Of a stretch of DNA of 64,000 nt, positions 28,592 through 39,180 are shown in pieces. The first letter of the stretch is position 1. Each line of letters opens with the position of its first letter. The notes under the pieces are model-generated. The model did not search any database. It was given only the letters and a program-made list of their open reading frames with translations, and was not told the origin of the DNA. The stretch lies in contig JACKNH010000016.1 of NCBI GenBank assembly GCA_024234975.1, positions 1 through 64,000 of the forward strand. Reading direction: 5' to 3'. Origin of the DNA: Gammaproteobacteria bacterium. Its GTDB lineage: Bacteria > Pseudomonadota > Gammaproteobacteria > Ga0077536. A program made the translations under genes and the position numbers.

Positions 28592-30019
28592 GTGAACGAC
28601 AACACGCAGTCCTATGATGTCGTCGTGATTGGCGCAGGACCAGGCGGTTATGTCGCCGCGATTCGTTGTGCGCAACTCGGCATGAAGACTGCCTGCGTCG
28701 AATCATGGTTGGGTGAGGACGGCAACCCGGCGCTGGGAGGCACTTGCCTGAATGTCGGCTGTATTCCGTCCAAGGCCCTGCTGGATTCCTCGCACCACTA
28801 CGAACACCTGAAACTCCACGCTGGCGATCACGGCATCAGTGTCAGCAACATCGCCGTCGATGTTGCCACGATGGTTGCGCGCAAACGGAAGATTGTCAGT
28901 GGTTTGACTCAGGGCATTGCCGGGTTGTTTCGCAAGCACAAGATTGACTGGCTGAAAGGCCACGGCATGCTCGCGGGCAACAATGCGGTGACAGTCACTG
29001 CAACCGATGGTGCGCAGCAGACGGTTTCCGCCCGCAACATCATCATTGCCACCGGCTCGGTACCGGCCCGGATACCGCAGGCCCCGGTCGACCAGAATGT
29101 TATCTGTGATTCCACCGGTGCACTGAGTTTCGACCACGTACCGGCTCGCCTGGGCGTCATTGGTGCCGGCGTGATTGGCCTGGAACTTGGCAGCGTCTGG
29201 CGCCGGCTGGGCGCGCAGGTGACCGTTCTCGAGGCCATGGACAGCTTCCTGGCCGCCGCTGATGAAAAAATTGCCGCGGAATCCAAGAAAATTCTGTCGA
29301 AGCAGGGTCTGGAAATTCGATTAGGCGCGAAGGTGACCGGCACCCAGATGACAGGTACCGGCGTTCTGGTCAGTTTCGAGCAGAACGGCCAGGCGCAGCA
29401 AATGGAATTCGACAAACTGGTCGTAGCGGTTGGTCGGCGTCCGAATACAGAAGGGCTGGGCGCCGTCGAGGCCGGCCTGGCGGTGGATCAGCGTGGATTC
29501 ATCGAGGTCGACGCATCCTGCCGGACCAACCTGCCCAACATCTATGCAGTGGGTGACGTCGTTCATGGCCCCATGCTGGCGCACAAGGCATCTGAGGAAG
29601 GTGTTGCCGTTGCCGAAATCATCGCAGGTCAGCAACCCGTCATCGACCACGCGCTGATTCCCTGGGTGATCTATACCTGGCCGGAAATCGCCTGGGTCGG
29701 CAAGACGGAACAAGCGCTCAAACAGGACGGCGTAAACTACCGCGTCGGCACCTTTCCGTTCATGGCCAGTGGCCGTGCCCGCGCCATGGGCGAGTCCGAG
29801 GGTTTGGTGAAAATTCTTGCGGACGCCACGACAGACGCCATTCTGGGGGTACACATCCTGGGGCCGAGCGCATCGGAACTTGTCTCGGAAGCGGCGACGG
29901 CAATGGCATTTGGCGCCAGCAGTGAGGATATCAGCCGCATCTGTCATGCCCACCCGACATTGGCCGAAGCCGTGCACGAAGCCGCACTTGGCGTAGACGG
30001 CCGTACGATCCATATCTGA
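28592..30019 (+). CDS. lpdA: Dihydrolipoamide dehydrogenase (E3)
   Basis: FAD enzyme that reoxidises the dihydrolipoyl groups of E2 and reduces NAD. The 475-residue product shows the FAD-binding GAGPGGYVAAIR, the redox-active pair in GGTCLNVGCIPSKALL, the NAD-binding GAGVIGLELGSVWRRLG, the FAD motif YAVGDVVHGPMLAHKA and the C-terminal active-site His-Glu in HAHPTLAEAVHEA. The start is GTG 3 nt after the sucB stop. The product may also serve other 2-oxoacid dehydrogenases encoded elsewhere. Confidence 0.97.
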   Translation: MNDNTQSYDVVVIGAGPGGYVAAIRCAQLGMKTACVESWLGEDGNPALGGTCLNVGCIPSKALLDSSHHYEHLKLHAGDHGISVSNIAVDVATMVARKRKIVSGLTQGIAGLFRKHKIDWLKGHGMLAGNNAVTVTATDGAQQTVSARNIIIATGSVPARIPQAPVDQNVICDSTGALSFDHVPARLGVIGAGVIGLELGSVWRRLGAQVTVLEAMDSFLAAADEKIAAESKKILSKQGLEIRLGAKVTGTQMTGTGVLVSFEQNGQAQQMEFDKLVVAVGRRPNTEGLGAVEAGLAVDQRGFIEVDASCRTNLPNIYAVGDVVHGPMLAHKASEEGVAVAEIIAGQQPVIDHALIPWVIYTWPEIAWVGKTEQALKQDGVNYRVGTFPFMASGRARAMGESEGLVKILADATTDAILGVHILGPSASELVSEAATAMAFGASSEDISRICHAHPTLAEAVHEAALGVDGRTIHI

Positions 30020-30391
30020 TTAAGTTTCCGCCGGTACCGGTGCCTGAAGCGCCGGTACCGGCATCGCCCTTGCTCCTGCAGTAATTCCTGACAAAGACAC
30101 CGCCGCTTGCGGCATCTTGCCGGCCGATTGATGCGTCGAACTGGTGCAGAACCGAATGCGGCGGTGTTGCAAACTTGTGCAGCGCAGCGTAGATTGGCTC
30201 CCAGAGTCAAACCGATTTGCCGCGACTTCCGTGTATACGGCACGCGTGTGACGCGCTCGCGGGTAGTTCTGACTTCCGATCAAAGCGTCCAACCCGGGGC
30301 TGTAGGAAAATAAATCCAGTTCTGAACACCCTGCGGCTGAAACTAGTTTGACGCAAGTGCATCAAAGAACCTGAACATTGAGGAGGCCCCC
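30020..30391. other. Non-coding gap between lpdA and phaA
   Basis: This 372-nt stretch holds the lpdA-proximal hairpin and, near its end, the phaA ribosome binding site (TTGAGGAGGC). I see no convincing tRNA, small RNA or short gene. Open frames on both strands are short and lack signals or ribosome binding sites. Confidence 0.6.
30030..30062. terminator. Stem-loop after lpdA
   Basis: GCCGGTACCGGTGC and GCGCCGGTACCGGC pair over 14 positions (one G-U) around a 5-nt loop, 11 nt after the lpdA stop. No T-run follows. Each arm contains the palindrome CCGGTACCGG. Confidence 0.45.
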
Positions 30392-31570
30392 ATGGACGAT
30401 GCAGTCATCGTCGCTGCACTACGCACCGCAATCGGCAATTTTAACGGCGCTTTAGCCGCAGTCCCGGCCCACGTTCTGGGAGCGACTGTGATCAAGGCGC
30501 TGCTGGAAAAATCCGGCATACCGGCCGCAGACGTCAGCGAAGTGATTCTCGGCCAGGTGTTGACCGCCGGGTCCGGCCAGAATCCTGCCAGACAGTCGAC
30601 AATTGCTGCGGGGCTACCGGAGTCCTGTCCGGCAATGACGATTAACAAGGTTTGCGGGAGTGGACTGAAGGCAGTGGCATTGGCCGCCCAGGCAATCCAC
30701 TGCGGCGACGCAGAAGTGGTCATCGCCGGCGGTCAGGAAAACATGAGCCTGTCTCCGCACGTATTACCGGGTTCGCGCAACGGTACGAAAATGGGCGACT
30801 GGAAGTTGAAGGACACCATGATCGTCGATGGTCTCTGGGATGCATTCAACGATTACCACATGGGCACGACGGCCGAGAATATTGCAAGCCAGTTCGGCAT
30901 CTCGCGCCAGGATCAGGACGAGTTTGCCGCCGCGTCCCAACAGAAGGCCGAAGCCGCAATCAATGCCGGCAGGTTTGCCGAAGAAATTGTTCCGGTCAGT
31001 ATTCCGCAACGCAAAGGCGATCCGGTCGTGGTTGATCGCGATGAGTTTCCCCGTTCTGGCGTAACCGCAGACAGCATTTCCAAACTTCGTCCCGCGTTTT
31101 CCAAGGACGGCACTGTCACGGCTGCCAACGCATCCGGTATCAATGACGGCGCCGCCGCGGTCATCGTTACCTCGGCGAGCTACGCCGCCAAACACAATCT
31201 GCCTGTGCTGGCCCGCATCAAGGCGTATGCCAGTGCCGGCGTTGACCCGAAAATCATGGGTACCGGCCCGATCCCGGCGACGCAGCGGTGCCTGTCCCGT
31301 GCTGGCTGGCAGGTTGGCGACCTGGACCTCGTCGAGGCAAATGAGGCGTTCGCCGCGCAGGCGCTCAGCGTCAATCGCGAGCTCGGCTGGGATACGGAAA
31401 AAGTGAATGTAAATGGCGGCGCCATCGCGCTGGGCCATCCGATCGGCGCATCGGGTGCCCGTGTATTGGTGACGTTGTTGCATGAAATGTCGCGTCGTGA
31501 CGCGCATCGCGGTCTGGCGACGTTGTGCATTGGGGGCGGGCAAGGCGTAGCTCTTGCCGTGGAGAGATAA
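30392..31570 (+). CDS. phaA: Acetyl-CoA acetyltransferase (beta-ketothiolase)
   Basis: The enzyme condenses two acetyl-CoA to acetoacetyl-CoA, the first step of polyhydroxybutyrate synthesis, or runs in reverse during degradation. The 392-residue product has the acyl-accepting Cys in NKVCGSGLKAV, the His block NGGAIALGHPIGASG and the second catalytic Cys in LCIGGGQG. GAGGAGGC precedes the ATG. It lies 28 nt upstream of phaR and near phaEC and a phasin, which supports the PHA role. No acetoacetyl-CoA reductase (phaB) is seen in the window. Confidence 0.95.
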   Translation: MDDAVIVAALRTAIGNFNGALAAVPAHVLGATVIKALLEKSGIPAADVSEVILGQVLTAGSGQNPARQSTIAAGLPESCPAMTINKVCGSGLKAVALAAQAIHCGDAEVVIAGGQENMSLSPHVLPGSRNGTKMGDWKLKDTMIVDGLWDAFNDYHMGTTAENIASQFGISRQDQDEFAAASQQKAEAAINAGRFAEEIVPVSIPQRKGDPVVVDRDEFPRSGVTADSISKLRPAFSKDGTVTAANASGINDGAAAVIVTSASYAAKHNLPVLARIKAYASAGVDPKIMGTGPIPATQRCLSRAGWQVGDLDLVEANEAFAAQALSVNRELGWDTEKVNVNGGAIALGHPIGASGARVLVTLLHEMSRRDAHRGLATLCIGGGQGVALAVER

Positions 31571-31598
31571 GCAAGCATTTCACGAGTCGGGAAAGACG

Positions 31599-32114
31599 AT
31601 GAACGAAGAAGCCAAGCGAGTCATTAAGAAGTATCCCAACCGACGTCTTTACGATACTCAGGAGAGTAAATACGTCACCTTGAATGACGTGCGTAAACTC
31701 GTGCTCGAAGGGATTCCGTTCCAGGTAATAGACAAGAAGTCCGACGAGGACATCACGCGCAGCATCCTGCTGCAGATCATCATCGAGCAGGAGGAAGGTG
31801 GAGAACCGATTTTCTCGACCGACGTCCTGCAACAATTGATCGGGATCTACGGCAATTCGGTAAGGTCGGTCGCATCGGACTATCTGACGCGCAGCATGCA
31901 GATGTTCCGCGAACAGCAGAACCGGTTCGATAACCAGATGGAGGAAGCGTTGAGCGCCAGCCCATTACCGGATGCTGTGACTGAAATGACCAAGCGCAAC
32001 ATGAAGCTGTGGCGCGAGATGCAGGACGGTTTTTTCAAAGCTGCCGGCCTGGGTATGCGCAAAGACCAGCCAAAGAGCAGCGGTGGCAACGAGCCGCCAT
32101 TGGATGACGAGTAA
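31599..32114 (+). CDS. phaR: PHA accumulation regulator (DNA- and granule-binding repressor)
   Basis: The 171-residue product has the PHA/PHB accumulation regulator DNA-binding domain at the N-terminus (IKKYPNRRLYDTQESKYVTL, then VRKLVLEG and FQVIDKKSDEDITRSILLQI). A PHB accumulation regulatory domain (LQQLIGIYGNSVRSVASDYL) and a charged tail follow. PhaR represses phasin and its own gene and is released when it binds nascent PHA granules. The start at 31599 fits the family; the frame upstream to 31554 only overlaps the phaA end. A strong terminator follows. Confidence 0.94.
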   Translation: MNEEAKRVIKKYPNRRLYDTQESKYVTLNDVRKLVLEGIPFQVIDKKSDEDITRSILLQIIIEQEEGGEPIFSTDVLQQLIGIYGNSVRSVASDYLTRSMQMFREQQNRFDNQMEEALSASPLPDAVTEMTKRNMKLWREMQDGFFKAAGLGMRKDQPKSSGGNEPPLDDE

Positions 32115-32155
32115 CAGGCGGGCACCGTGACGCAGTAGCAAACAGCGAGTGAAAC

Positions 32156-32187
32156 AAAAAGGGAGCTGAATTCAGCTCCCTTTTTTT
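32156..32187. terminator. Bidirectional Rho-independent terminator (phaR / pckG)
   Basis: A perfect palindrome, AAAAAGGGAGCTGAA with TTCAGCTCCCTTTTT, gives a GC-containing stem with T-runs on both strands. It lies between the convergent phaR and pckG genes and can serve both. Confidence 0.9.
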
Positions 32188-32252
32188 ATCCACTTGTCGG
32201 GCGGCGGACTGCCGGTGCCCGATTCGAGCGCCTTGCAGCGGCTCGCCAGTAC

Positions 32253-34016
32253 TCAGGCGGCCTGCTGCGCCTTCAGCTCGTCAGTGATCCGCTTGAGCTG
32301 GGCCTTCAGGGCTTCCGGCAGACGGTCGCCGTAATTATTGAAGTACTCCTCGATGTGCTTCATCTCGGCGTTCCACAGGTCGGGATGCACGCTGAGCAAC
32401 TCATCCATGACGCGCTCGTCCATTTTCAACGTATTGACGTCGACTGCTCCCGCTGCCGGCAGATTGCCGATGGGAGTTCGCACGGCCTCAGTCGAACCCT
32501 GGCAGCGATCAACGATCCACTTCAGCACGCGCATGTTGTCGCCAAAGCCCGGCCACAGGAACTTGCCTTGCGCATTTTTGCGGAACCAGTTGACGTGATA
32601 GACCTTGGGCAGGTTGTCGGATTTCTCGGCGAAGCTCAGCCAATGGCGCCAGTAGTCGGCAAAGTTGTAACCACAGAACGGCTGCATGGCCATAGGATCA
32701 CGACGCACCTTGCCAACCTCGCCCACGGCCGCCGCGGTTGTCTCGGACGCACATGCCGCAGCGGTGAACACACCGTGTTCCCAATCCAGCGCTTCAAATA
32801 CCAACGGCGCCAGGGCGGCGCGTCGGCCACCGAAAATCAGCGCTGAAATCGGCACGCCTTCCGGCGCATTCGCCTGCGCCGAGTATGTCGGGCATTGCGC
32901 AGCTGAGACGGTGAAGCGGGAATTCGGGTGTGCCGCCGGGCCGTTTTCCTCATCCCATTCGCGGCCTTTCCAATCGATCAACTCGTTTGGACGCTCGCCA
33001 TCCATACCTTCCCACCAGGGCTTGCCGTCTGGCGTGACTGCGACATTGGTATAGATGGTATTGCGGCCCAGGGTCGCCATGCAGTTGGCGTTGGTCTTGG
33101 TGCTGGTGCCGGGCGCGACACCGAAGAAACCGGCTTCCGGATTGATTGCATACAACCGACCGTCCGGTCCGACGTTCAACCAGGCGATATCGTCACCAAC
33201 AGTCCAGACCTTCCAACCTTTGAATTCCGCTGGCGGCTGCAACATTGCCAGATTTGTCTTGCCACAGGCAGAGGGAAACGCCGCCGCGACATAAGTCGTG
33301 TTGCCGGTCGGATCTTCGATACCGAGAATCAACATGTGCTCGGCCAACCAGCCTTCAGTGCGCGCCTGATAACTGGCGATGCGCAACGCATGGCATTTCT
33401 TGCCCAGCAATGCGTTGCCGCCGTAGCCGGAGCCGAAACTCTTGATGGTCAGCTCTTCCGGGAAATGCATGATGAAGCGGCGATCCGGATTCAAATCACC
33501 TACTGAGTGCAGGCCCTTGACGAATGTCCCGGTCGCTTCGATATGCGCCAGAGCTTTTTGGCCCATGCGGGTCATGATGCGCATGTTCGCCACGACGTAC
33601 GGGCTGTCGGTGATTTCAACGCCGGCGCGGGAATATGGTGAACCGTAAGGGCCCATCAGGTAAGGCACGACGTACATCGTCCGTCCACGCATGCAGCCAC
33701 GAAACAGCTCATCCATCTTGGCGTGTGCTTCAGCGGGCGCCATCCAGTGGTTGTTCGGCCCGGCGTCATCACGGTGGCTGGTACACACAAAGGTGAGGTG
33801 TTCCACGCGGGCGACATCGGAAGGGTCCGAGCGATGCAGGTAGCAGTTTGGATGGGTCTCCTGGTTCAATACTTCCAGCGTGCCATCGGCCACCATCAAT
33901 TCAACCAGCTGGTCGTTTTCCGCGTCTGACCCGTCACACCATTGAATCCGATCCGGTTGGGTCAATTCCGCGACCTGTGCGATCCAGTCGCTCAGCTGTT
34001 TATTCGACGTTGTCAT
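32253..34016 (-). CDS. pckG: Phosphoenolpyruvate carboxykinase (GTP)
   Basis: This enzyme converts oxaloacetate and GTP to PEP, CO2 and GDP, the gluconeogenic link from the TCA cycle. The 587-residue product has the GTP-type signatures: P-loop/kinase-1a PSACGKTNLAMLQPP, kinase-2 VGDDIAWLNVG, the metal/substrate block FGSGYGGNALLGKKCHALR and the C-terminal FLWPGFGDNMRVLKWI. The ATG at 34016 was preferred because GGGAGAG lies about 11 nt upstream; the longer frame starts at 34034. Its position between acetyl-CoA and PHA genes fits growth on acetate-type substrates. Confidence 0.96.
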   Translation of the reverse strand: MTTSNKQLSDWIAQVAELTQPDRIQWCDGSDAENDQLVELMVADGTLEVLNQETHPNCYLHRSDPSDVARVEHLTFVCTSHRDDAGPNNHWMAPAEAHAKMDELFRGCMRGRTMYVVPYLMGPYGSPYSRAGVEITDSPYVVANMRIMTRMGQKALAHIEATGTFVKGLHSVGDLNPDRRFIMHFPEELTIKSFGSGYGGNALLGKKCHALRIASYQARTEGWLAEHMLILGIEDPTGNTTYVAAAFPSACGKTNLAMLQPPAEFKGWKVWTVGDDIAWLNVGPDGRLYAINPEAGFFGVAPGTSTKTNANCMATLGRNTIYTNVAVTPDGKPWWEGMDGERPNELIDWKGREWDEENGPAAHPNSRFTVSAAQCPTYSAQANAPEGVPISALIFGGRRAALAPLVFEALDWEHGVFTAAACASETTAAAVGEVGKVRRDPMAMQPFCGYNFADYWRHWLSFAEKSDNLPKVYHVNWFRKNAQGKFLWPGFGDNMRVLKWIVDRCQGSTEAVRTPIGNLPAAGAVDVNTLKMDERVMDELLSVHPDLWNAEMKHIEEYFNNYGDRLPEALKAQLKRITDELKAQQAA

Positions 34017-34214
34017 GCTATGCGGCTCTCCCATTTGAAGCTATGAATTCATGGCGTTATCGGCCGGGCGTCGGATTGCGGGCAGCGAACGACGCGGAAA
34101 GGGCGTGATCCTAGCCGACGGGGTGATTCATGGGAAGTTGAACTGCCCGGGCATTTGACCGAAGCGGGCGAGAATTGGCAGTTTTTATCTATCTGGAAAT
34201 TTGCTGCACCAATG

Positions 34215-34243
34215 TTGACTTCGCTCTGCCAGCGAGCTATGCT
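34215..34243 (+). promoter_or_regulatory. Sigma-70 promoter of the phasin gene
   Basis: TTGACT (5 of 6) at 34215-34220 and TATGCT (4 of 6) at 34238-34243 are exactly 17 nt apart. Transcription from about 34250 would give a 5' leader of about 107 nt. Confidence 0.65.
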
Positions 34244-34248
34244 GCGAC

Positions 34249-34275
34249 GCAACAATGCTGTATCGCAACAAGCTG
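34249..34275. promoter_or_regulatory. Direct repeat at the phasin transcription start, candidate PhaR operator
   Basis: GCAACAATGCTG (34249-34260) and GCAACAAGCTG (34265-34275) are near-identical and 16 nt apart, just downstream of the -10 box. Phasin promoters are the classical PhaR targets and PhaR sites are often TGC/GCA-rich, so an operator role is inferred. Immediately downstream, CCCGCC (34282-34287), GGCGGG (34296-34301) and CCCGCC (34308-34313) can form two mutually exclusive hairpins in the leader. Confidence 0.4.
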
Positions 34276-34356
34276 AGCTTCCCCGCCCCCGAAAAGGCGG
34301 GATTCGACCCGCCGGTTGCCCCTGGACCGGATTATCAACAATTGCAGGAGAGCACT

Positions 34357-34749
34357 ATGGATACCTCAACCTACGCAGCAACGATGGAAAAATGCAGCAA
34401 GGCCGCGATGGAAGCCATGACCGAACTGGGCGAAATCAACGCCGAAATATTCGCTGAAGTCACCACTGCCCAGCGCGCACTGCTGAGCGACCTGACCGGC
34501 ATCGGCACCGACGCGATGGAAAAAGCCAAAAAAATCAAAGGCTTTGATGACGTTTTCTCCACCAACAGCGGTTTTTTCTCCGCTTACAACGACACCATGC
34601 TGGGTTCTGCCCGCGCGATGGCGGACATCATGATGTCCTCGCGTGACAAGTACCAGGGCTGGTTCGAAAAGAGCGTCAAGTCGGCCAGTGAAACGGCACC
34701 TGCGTTTTCAGTCGTCACGGACCTGTTGCCGAAGAAGAAAGTAGCCTGA
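34357..34749 (+). CDS. Phasin family protein (PHA granule-associated)
   Basis: The 130-residue product is acidic to neutral and almost wholly alpha-helical, without Cys or a signal peptide. It has the phasin-type amphipathic pattern (MEAMTELGEINAEIFAEVTT, then FFSAYNDTMLGSARAMADIM) and a Lys-rich end (LLPKKKVA). It coats PHA granules and controls their number and size. The start at 34357 follows GCAGGAGAG; the open frame upstream to 34255 runs through the leader hairpins and is not used. It has its own promoter and terminator and faces the phaC gene tail-to-tail. Confidence 0.88.
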   Translation: MDTSTYAATMEKCSKAAMEAMTELGEINAEIFAEVTTAQRALLSDLTGIGTDAMEKAKKIKGFDDVFSTNSGFFSAYNDTMLGSARAMADIMMSSRDKYQGWFEKSVKSASETAPAFSVVTDLLPKKKVA

Positions 34750-34820
34750 GCAAGGCTGGGCGGTTTTCGAGCGCGATAACAATGACACGAACGCGCAAGC
34801 CCAACTAGAGATTCGAAATC

Positions 34821-34844
34821 CGCCCGGGGCACGCAGCCCGGGCG
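34821..34844 (+). terminator. Terminator of the phasin gene
   Basis: CGCCCGGG and CCCGGGCG form a perfect 8-bp stem around an 8-nt loop followed by a T-rich CACTTCTTT. It lies in the 116-nt convergent gap with phaC. Confidence 0.55.
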
Positions 34845-34865
34845 CACTTCTTTGCCCTGCGTCAA

Positions 34866-35918
34866 TCAGTCGCGGGCGCGCAGCCAGTCACCAATGGCGG
34901 GCGGCAACATCGCCCGCGCACGTCCACTGACATAGATACCTACATGACCCCCGGGAAATTCCAGTTCCTGGTAGTCCAGCGACCCGACATGGGCCGACAG
35001 CGCCCGTGAAGCCGCCGGCGGCACCAGGTGGTCATCCCTCGCGTAGATATTCAGAATCGGCAGCTCCAGCGTCGACAAGTCCACCGCTTCACCGCCGATC
35101 AACAGCTCGCCCTTCACCAATGCATTGCGCTGATAACACGCGCCAACAAACTCGGCGAATGCGGTGCCGGCGAGATCCGGACTATCGAAAATCCACTTTT
35201 CCATGCGCATGAAATTTCGCAACGCGTCCTCATCATCGCCGAGGTCCAGCAGGTCGAGGTATTTCTGAGCCACCAGTTTGAATGGCTTCAACGACAGGAA
35301 CATCGCGTTGAGCATATCTCCCGAAACATTGCCGCAGCATTGCACGATGTTATCGATATCGATGTGCCGCACGAGATGACTCAGCAGGTCGCCGGGCGTT
35401 TGAAAATCGACCGGCGTAACCGTCGTGATCAGATTGGCGACACGTTGGCGATGCAGGGCCGTATAGCAAAGGCTGAACGTGCCACCCTGACATATCCCCA
35501 ACAGGTTGATACTTTCCACACCACAACGGCGGCGAACCACATCCACGCAGTGGTCAAGGTAGCCATTGATGTAATCGTTCAGGGAAAGTCCGCGATCCGC
35601 GCCGTCTGGGTAACCCCAATCCAGGAGATAAACATCGATGCCCTGCTCGAGCAGCCCTTGAATCAGACTGCGCCCGGGCTGCAAATCCGCCATGTACGGT
35701 CGATTGACCAACGCATAAACGATCAGCAGCGGCCGCTTCACCGTCTGCTCCGTCAGGGCCTGGTACCGGTATAACGTGACTTTCTGCTCGCGGTAGATGG
35801 CACGGCGTTCACAGGCACCGACGCTCACTTCACCAAGGTTCTTCAGGGCGCTGTAACTGCTGGTGGCCTGTGCCGCCAGTTGCGCCAGATCCTGGACGAA
35901 ATCCGCTGGCTGCTTCAT
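34866..35918 (-). CDS. phaC: Class III PHA synthase, catalytic subunit PhaC
   Basis: The enzyme polymerises hydroxyacyl-CoA into polyhydroxyalkanoate. The 350-residue length is typical of class III rather than class I (about 590). The lipase-like box GICQGG carries the catalytic Cys, the Asp is in YARDDHLVPP and the His in GGHVGIYVSG. The LLDWGYPDGADRGLSLNDYI block is conserved in PhaC. The ATG directly abuts the phaE stop (TAAATG), so the two subunits are translationally coupled. Class III PhaEC is characteristic of purple sulfur bacteria and relatives. Confidence 0.96.
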   Translation of the reverse strand: MKQPADFVQDLAQLAAQATSSYSALKNLGEVSVGACERRAIYREQKVTLYRYQALTEQTVKRPLLIVYALVNRPYMADLQPGRSLIQGLLEQGIDVYLLDWGYPDGADRGLSLNDYINGYLDHCVDVVRRRCGVESINLLGICQGGTFSLCYTALHRQRVANLITTVTPVDFQTPGDLLSHLVRHIDIDNIVQCCGNVSGDMLNAMFLSLKPFKLVAQKYLDLLDLGDDEDALRNFMRMEKWIFDSPDLAGTAFAEFVGACYQRNALVKGELLIGGEAVDLSTLELPILNIYARDDHLVPPAASRALSAHVGSLDYQELEFPGGHVGIYVSGRARAMLPPAIGDWLRARD

Positions 35919-37023
35919 TTACAGGTTACTGATATCCCATTCGAATGCGGTTTCCACATCCGACCTGGACTGCGCGGAGCGCTGGGGTTTGGGTCGGGAC
36001 CCGGCAGCTACTTTGCCAACCTTTCGCTGCTGCGTCGCCGACGATTTTGCCTTCGGGCGCGTCGTGCTTGCTTTGCTGCGCGATGCTGGCACCGACAAAG
36101 TCTCAGCAGCTGACACCAATTCGCTGTCGTTGCTCTCGCCAGCCGCCGTTGCGGACGCCGATGCGCGCTGCAACGCGACCAGCTCCCGGCGCAGACCGCT
36201 GACATCATCATTGAGTTGCAGAATCGCCGCGGCAACCTGGTCAGGAACCTGGGCCTGAACCTCGCGGGCTTGCGCGACCACCTCGGAAAGGTCGGTCAGT
36301 CGCTGCTCCAGCGTCGTCAGACGCGGTGATATTCCGTCGGTTGCCGCTTCCGCTACCGGATCAATTTCTGCAGGGGCACGCCGCCCGCTTGCCAACGTGG
36401 TGAGTCGCTGGTGGATGCCGTCGATTTCCTTTCTGCCGGGCAGATTCAGCGCCGCCAGCACGTCATCGGTCAGGCCGGCCCATGCCCGCCGCAGGTCCAT
36501 CAGTCGATTGATGGTATCGCCGTAGAGGACTGAATATTCCTCGGTCAGGACCCTTGCCTGGTAGATACTCTCCAGCTTGTCCGTCCACCGCTTATGCAAT
36601 TCCTTGAGGCCGAACGAGTCGCTGTGTGGCGCTTGCGCCAGGTCTTCGGCGAATTCACGCCAGGCCTGACCAATGAGTTCCGAATGAACCACACGCAACC
36701 GGCCACTGGCCTGCTGCCAGCCCATGCGTGCACGCTCAATCGCCTGCAACTTCAGCTGCCACTCCCGCATGACGCCCAGTGCCGGTGCGTCCGCAGCCGC
36801 CGGCCAGTACCGGTGCAGCAACTCGCTGAATTCCTCGAGCGGTCCGGTCGGCAACATGGATTCCAATGACGCAGAGGCCAGCTTCTGCATGCGCTCGGTG
36901 TATGCGGTGAAGTGCGCATACAACTGTTCCGGCCCGGCATCGCCGGGTGCGGTGCGGGCGATGTCTTCCCACAGCGTGCCGAAGCGCAGCAGGCTTTCCA
37001 GGTACTGCGCGAACGACGATGTA

Positions 37024-37040
<17 letters not shown>
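35919..37040 (-). CDS. phaE: Class III PHA synthase subunit PhaE
   Basis: The product is about 373 residues with a helical PhaE domain. WEDIART and the FSELLHRYWPA region come first, then the conserved middle FKELHKRW-like region (LKELHKRWTDKLESIYQARV, YSVLYGDTINRLMDLRRAW). The C-terminus has a coiled-coil-prone segment and a Lys/Arg/Ser-rich tail. There is no ATG near the 5' end. GTG at 37040 (GAGAACC just upstream) is the best start, overlapping the acs stop by 17 nt; TTG codons at 37049 or 37064 are alternatives. Gene order is acs-phaE-phaC. Confidence 0.85.
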
Positions 37041-38964
<1,924 letters not shown>

Positions 38965-39134
38965 GCAGTGCACTCCTTACGCTGACGCGTATGTCTCAAA
39001 TCGTGGCCTCTGCCAGCGGCGGCGTTCGCGGGCCGTGAATACGGCCGGATGGTATCACACAGGCCTGAGACGGTAGAGATCGCCATGTGGTGCAAGCGAT
39101 GGACACACGCAACTCACGTTTGCCGGGTTCCGGC

Positions 39135-39140
39135 TATAAT
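39135..39140 (+). promoter_or_regulatory. TATAAT -10 box ahead of the bisphosphate nucleotidase gene
   Basis: A perfect TATAAT lies 41 nt before the ATG at 39181 in the acs/nucleotidase divergent gap. No matching -35 is seen at 16-18 nt, so activator dependence or chance is possible. Confidence 0.35.
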
Positions 39141-39180
39141 TCGCCACTGACTCATCACATCGGAAATTTCGCCCGCACCT

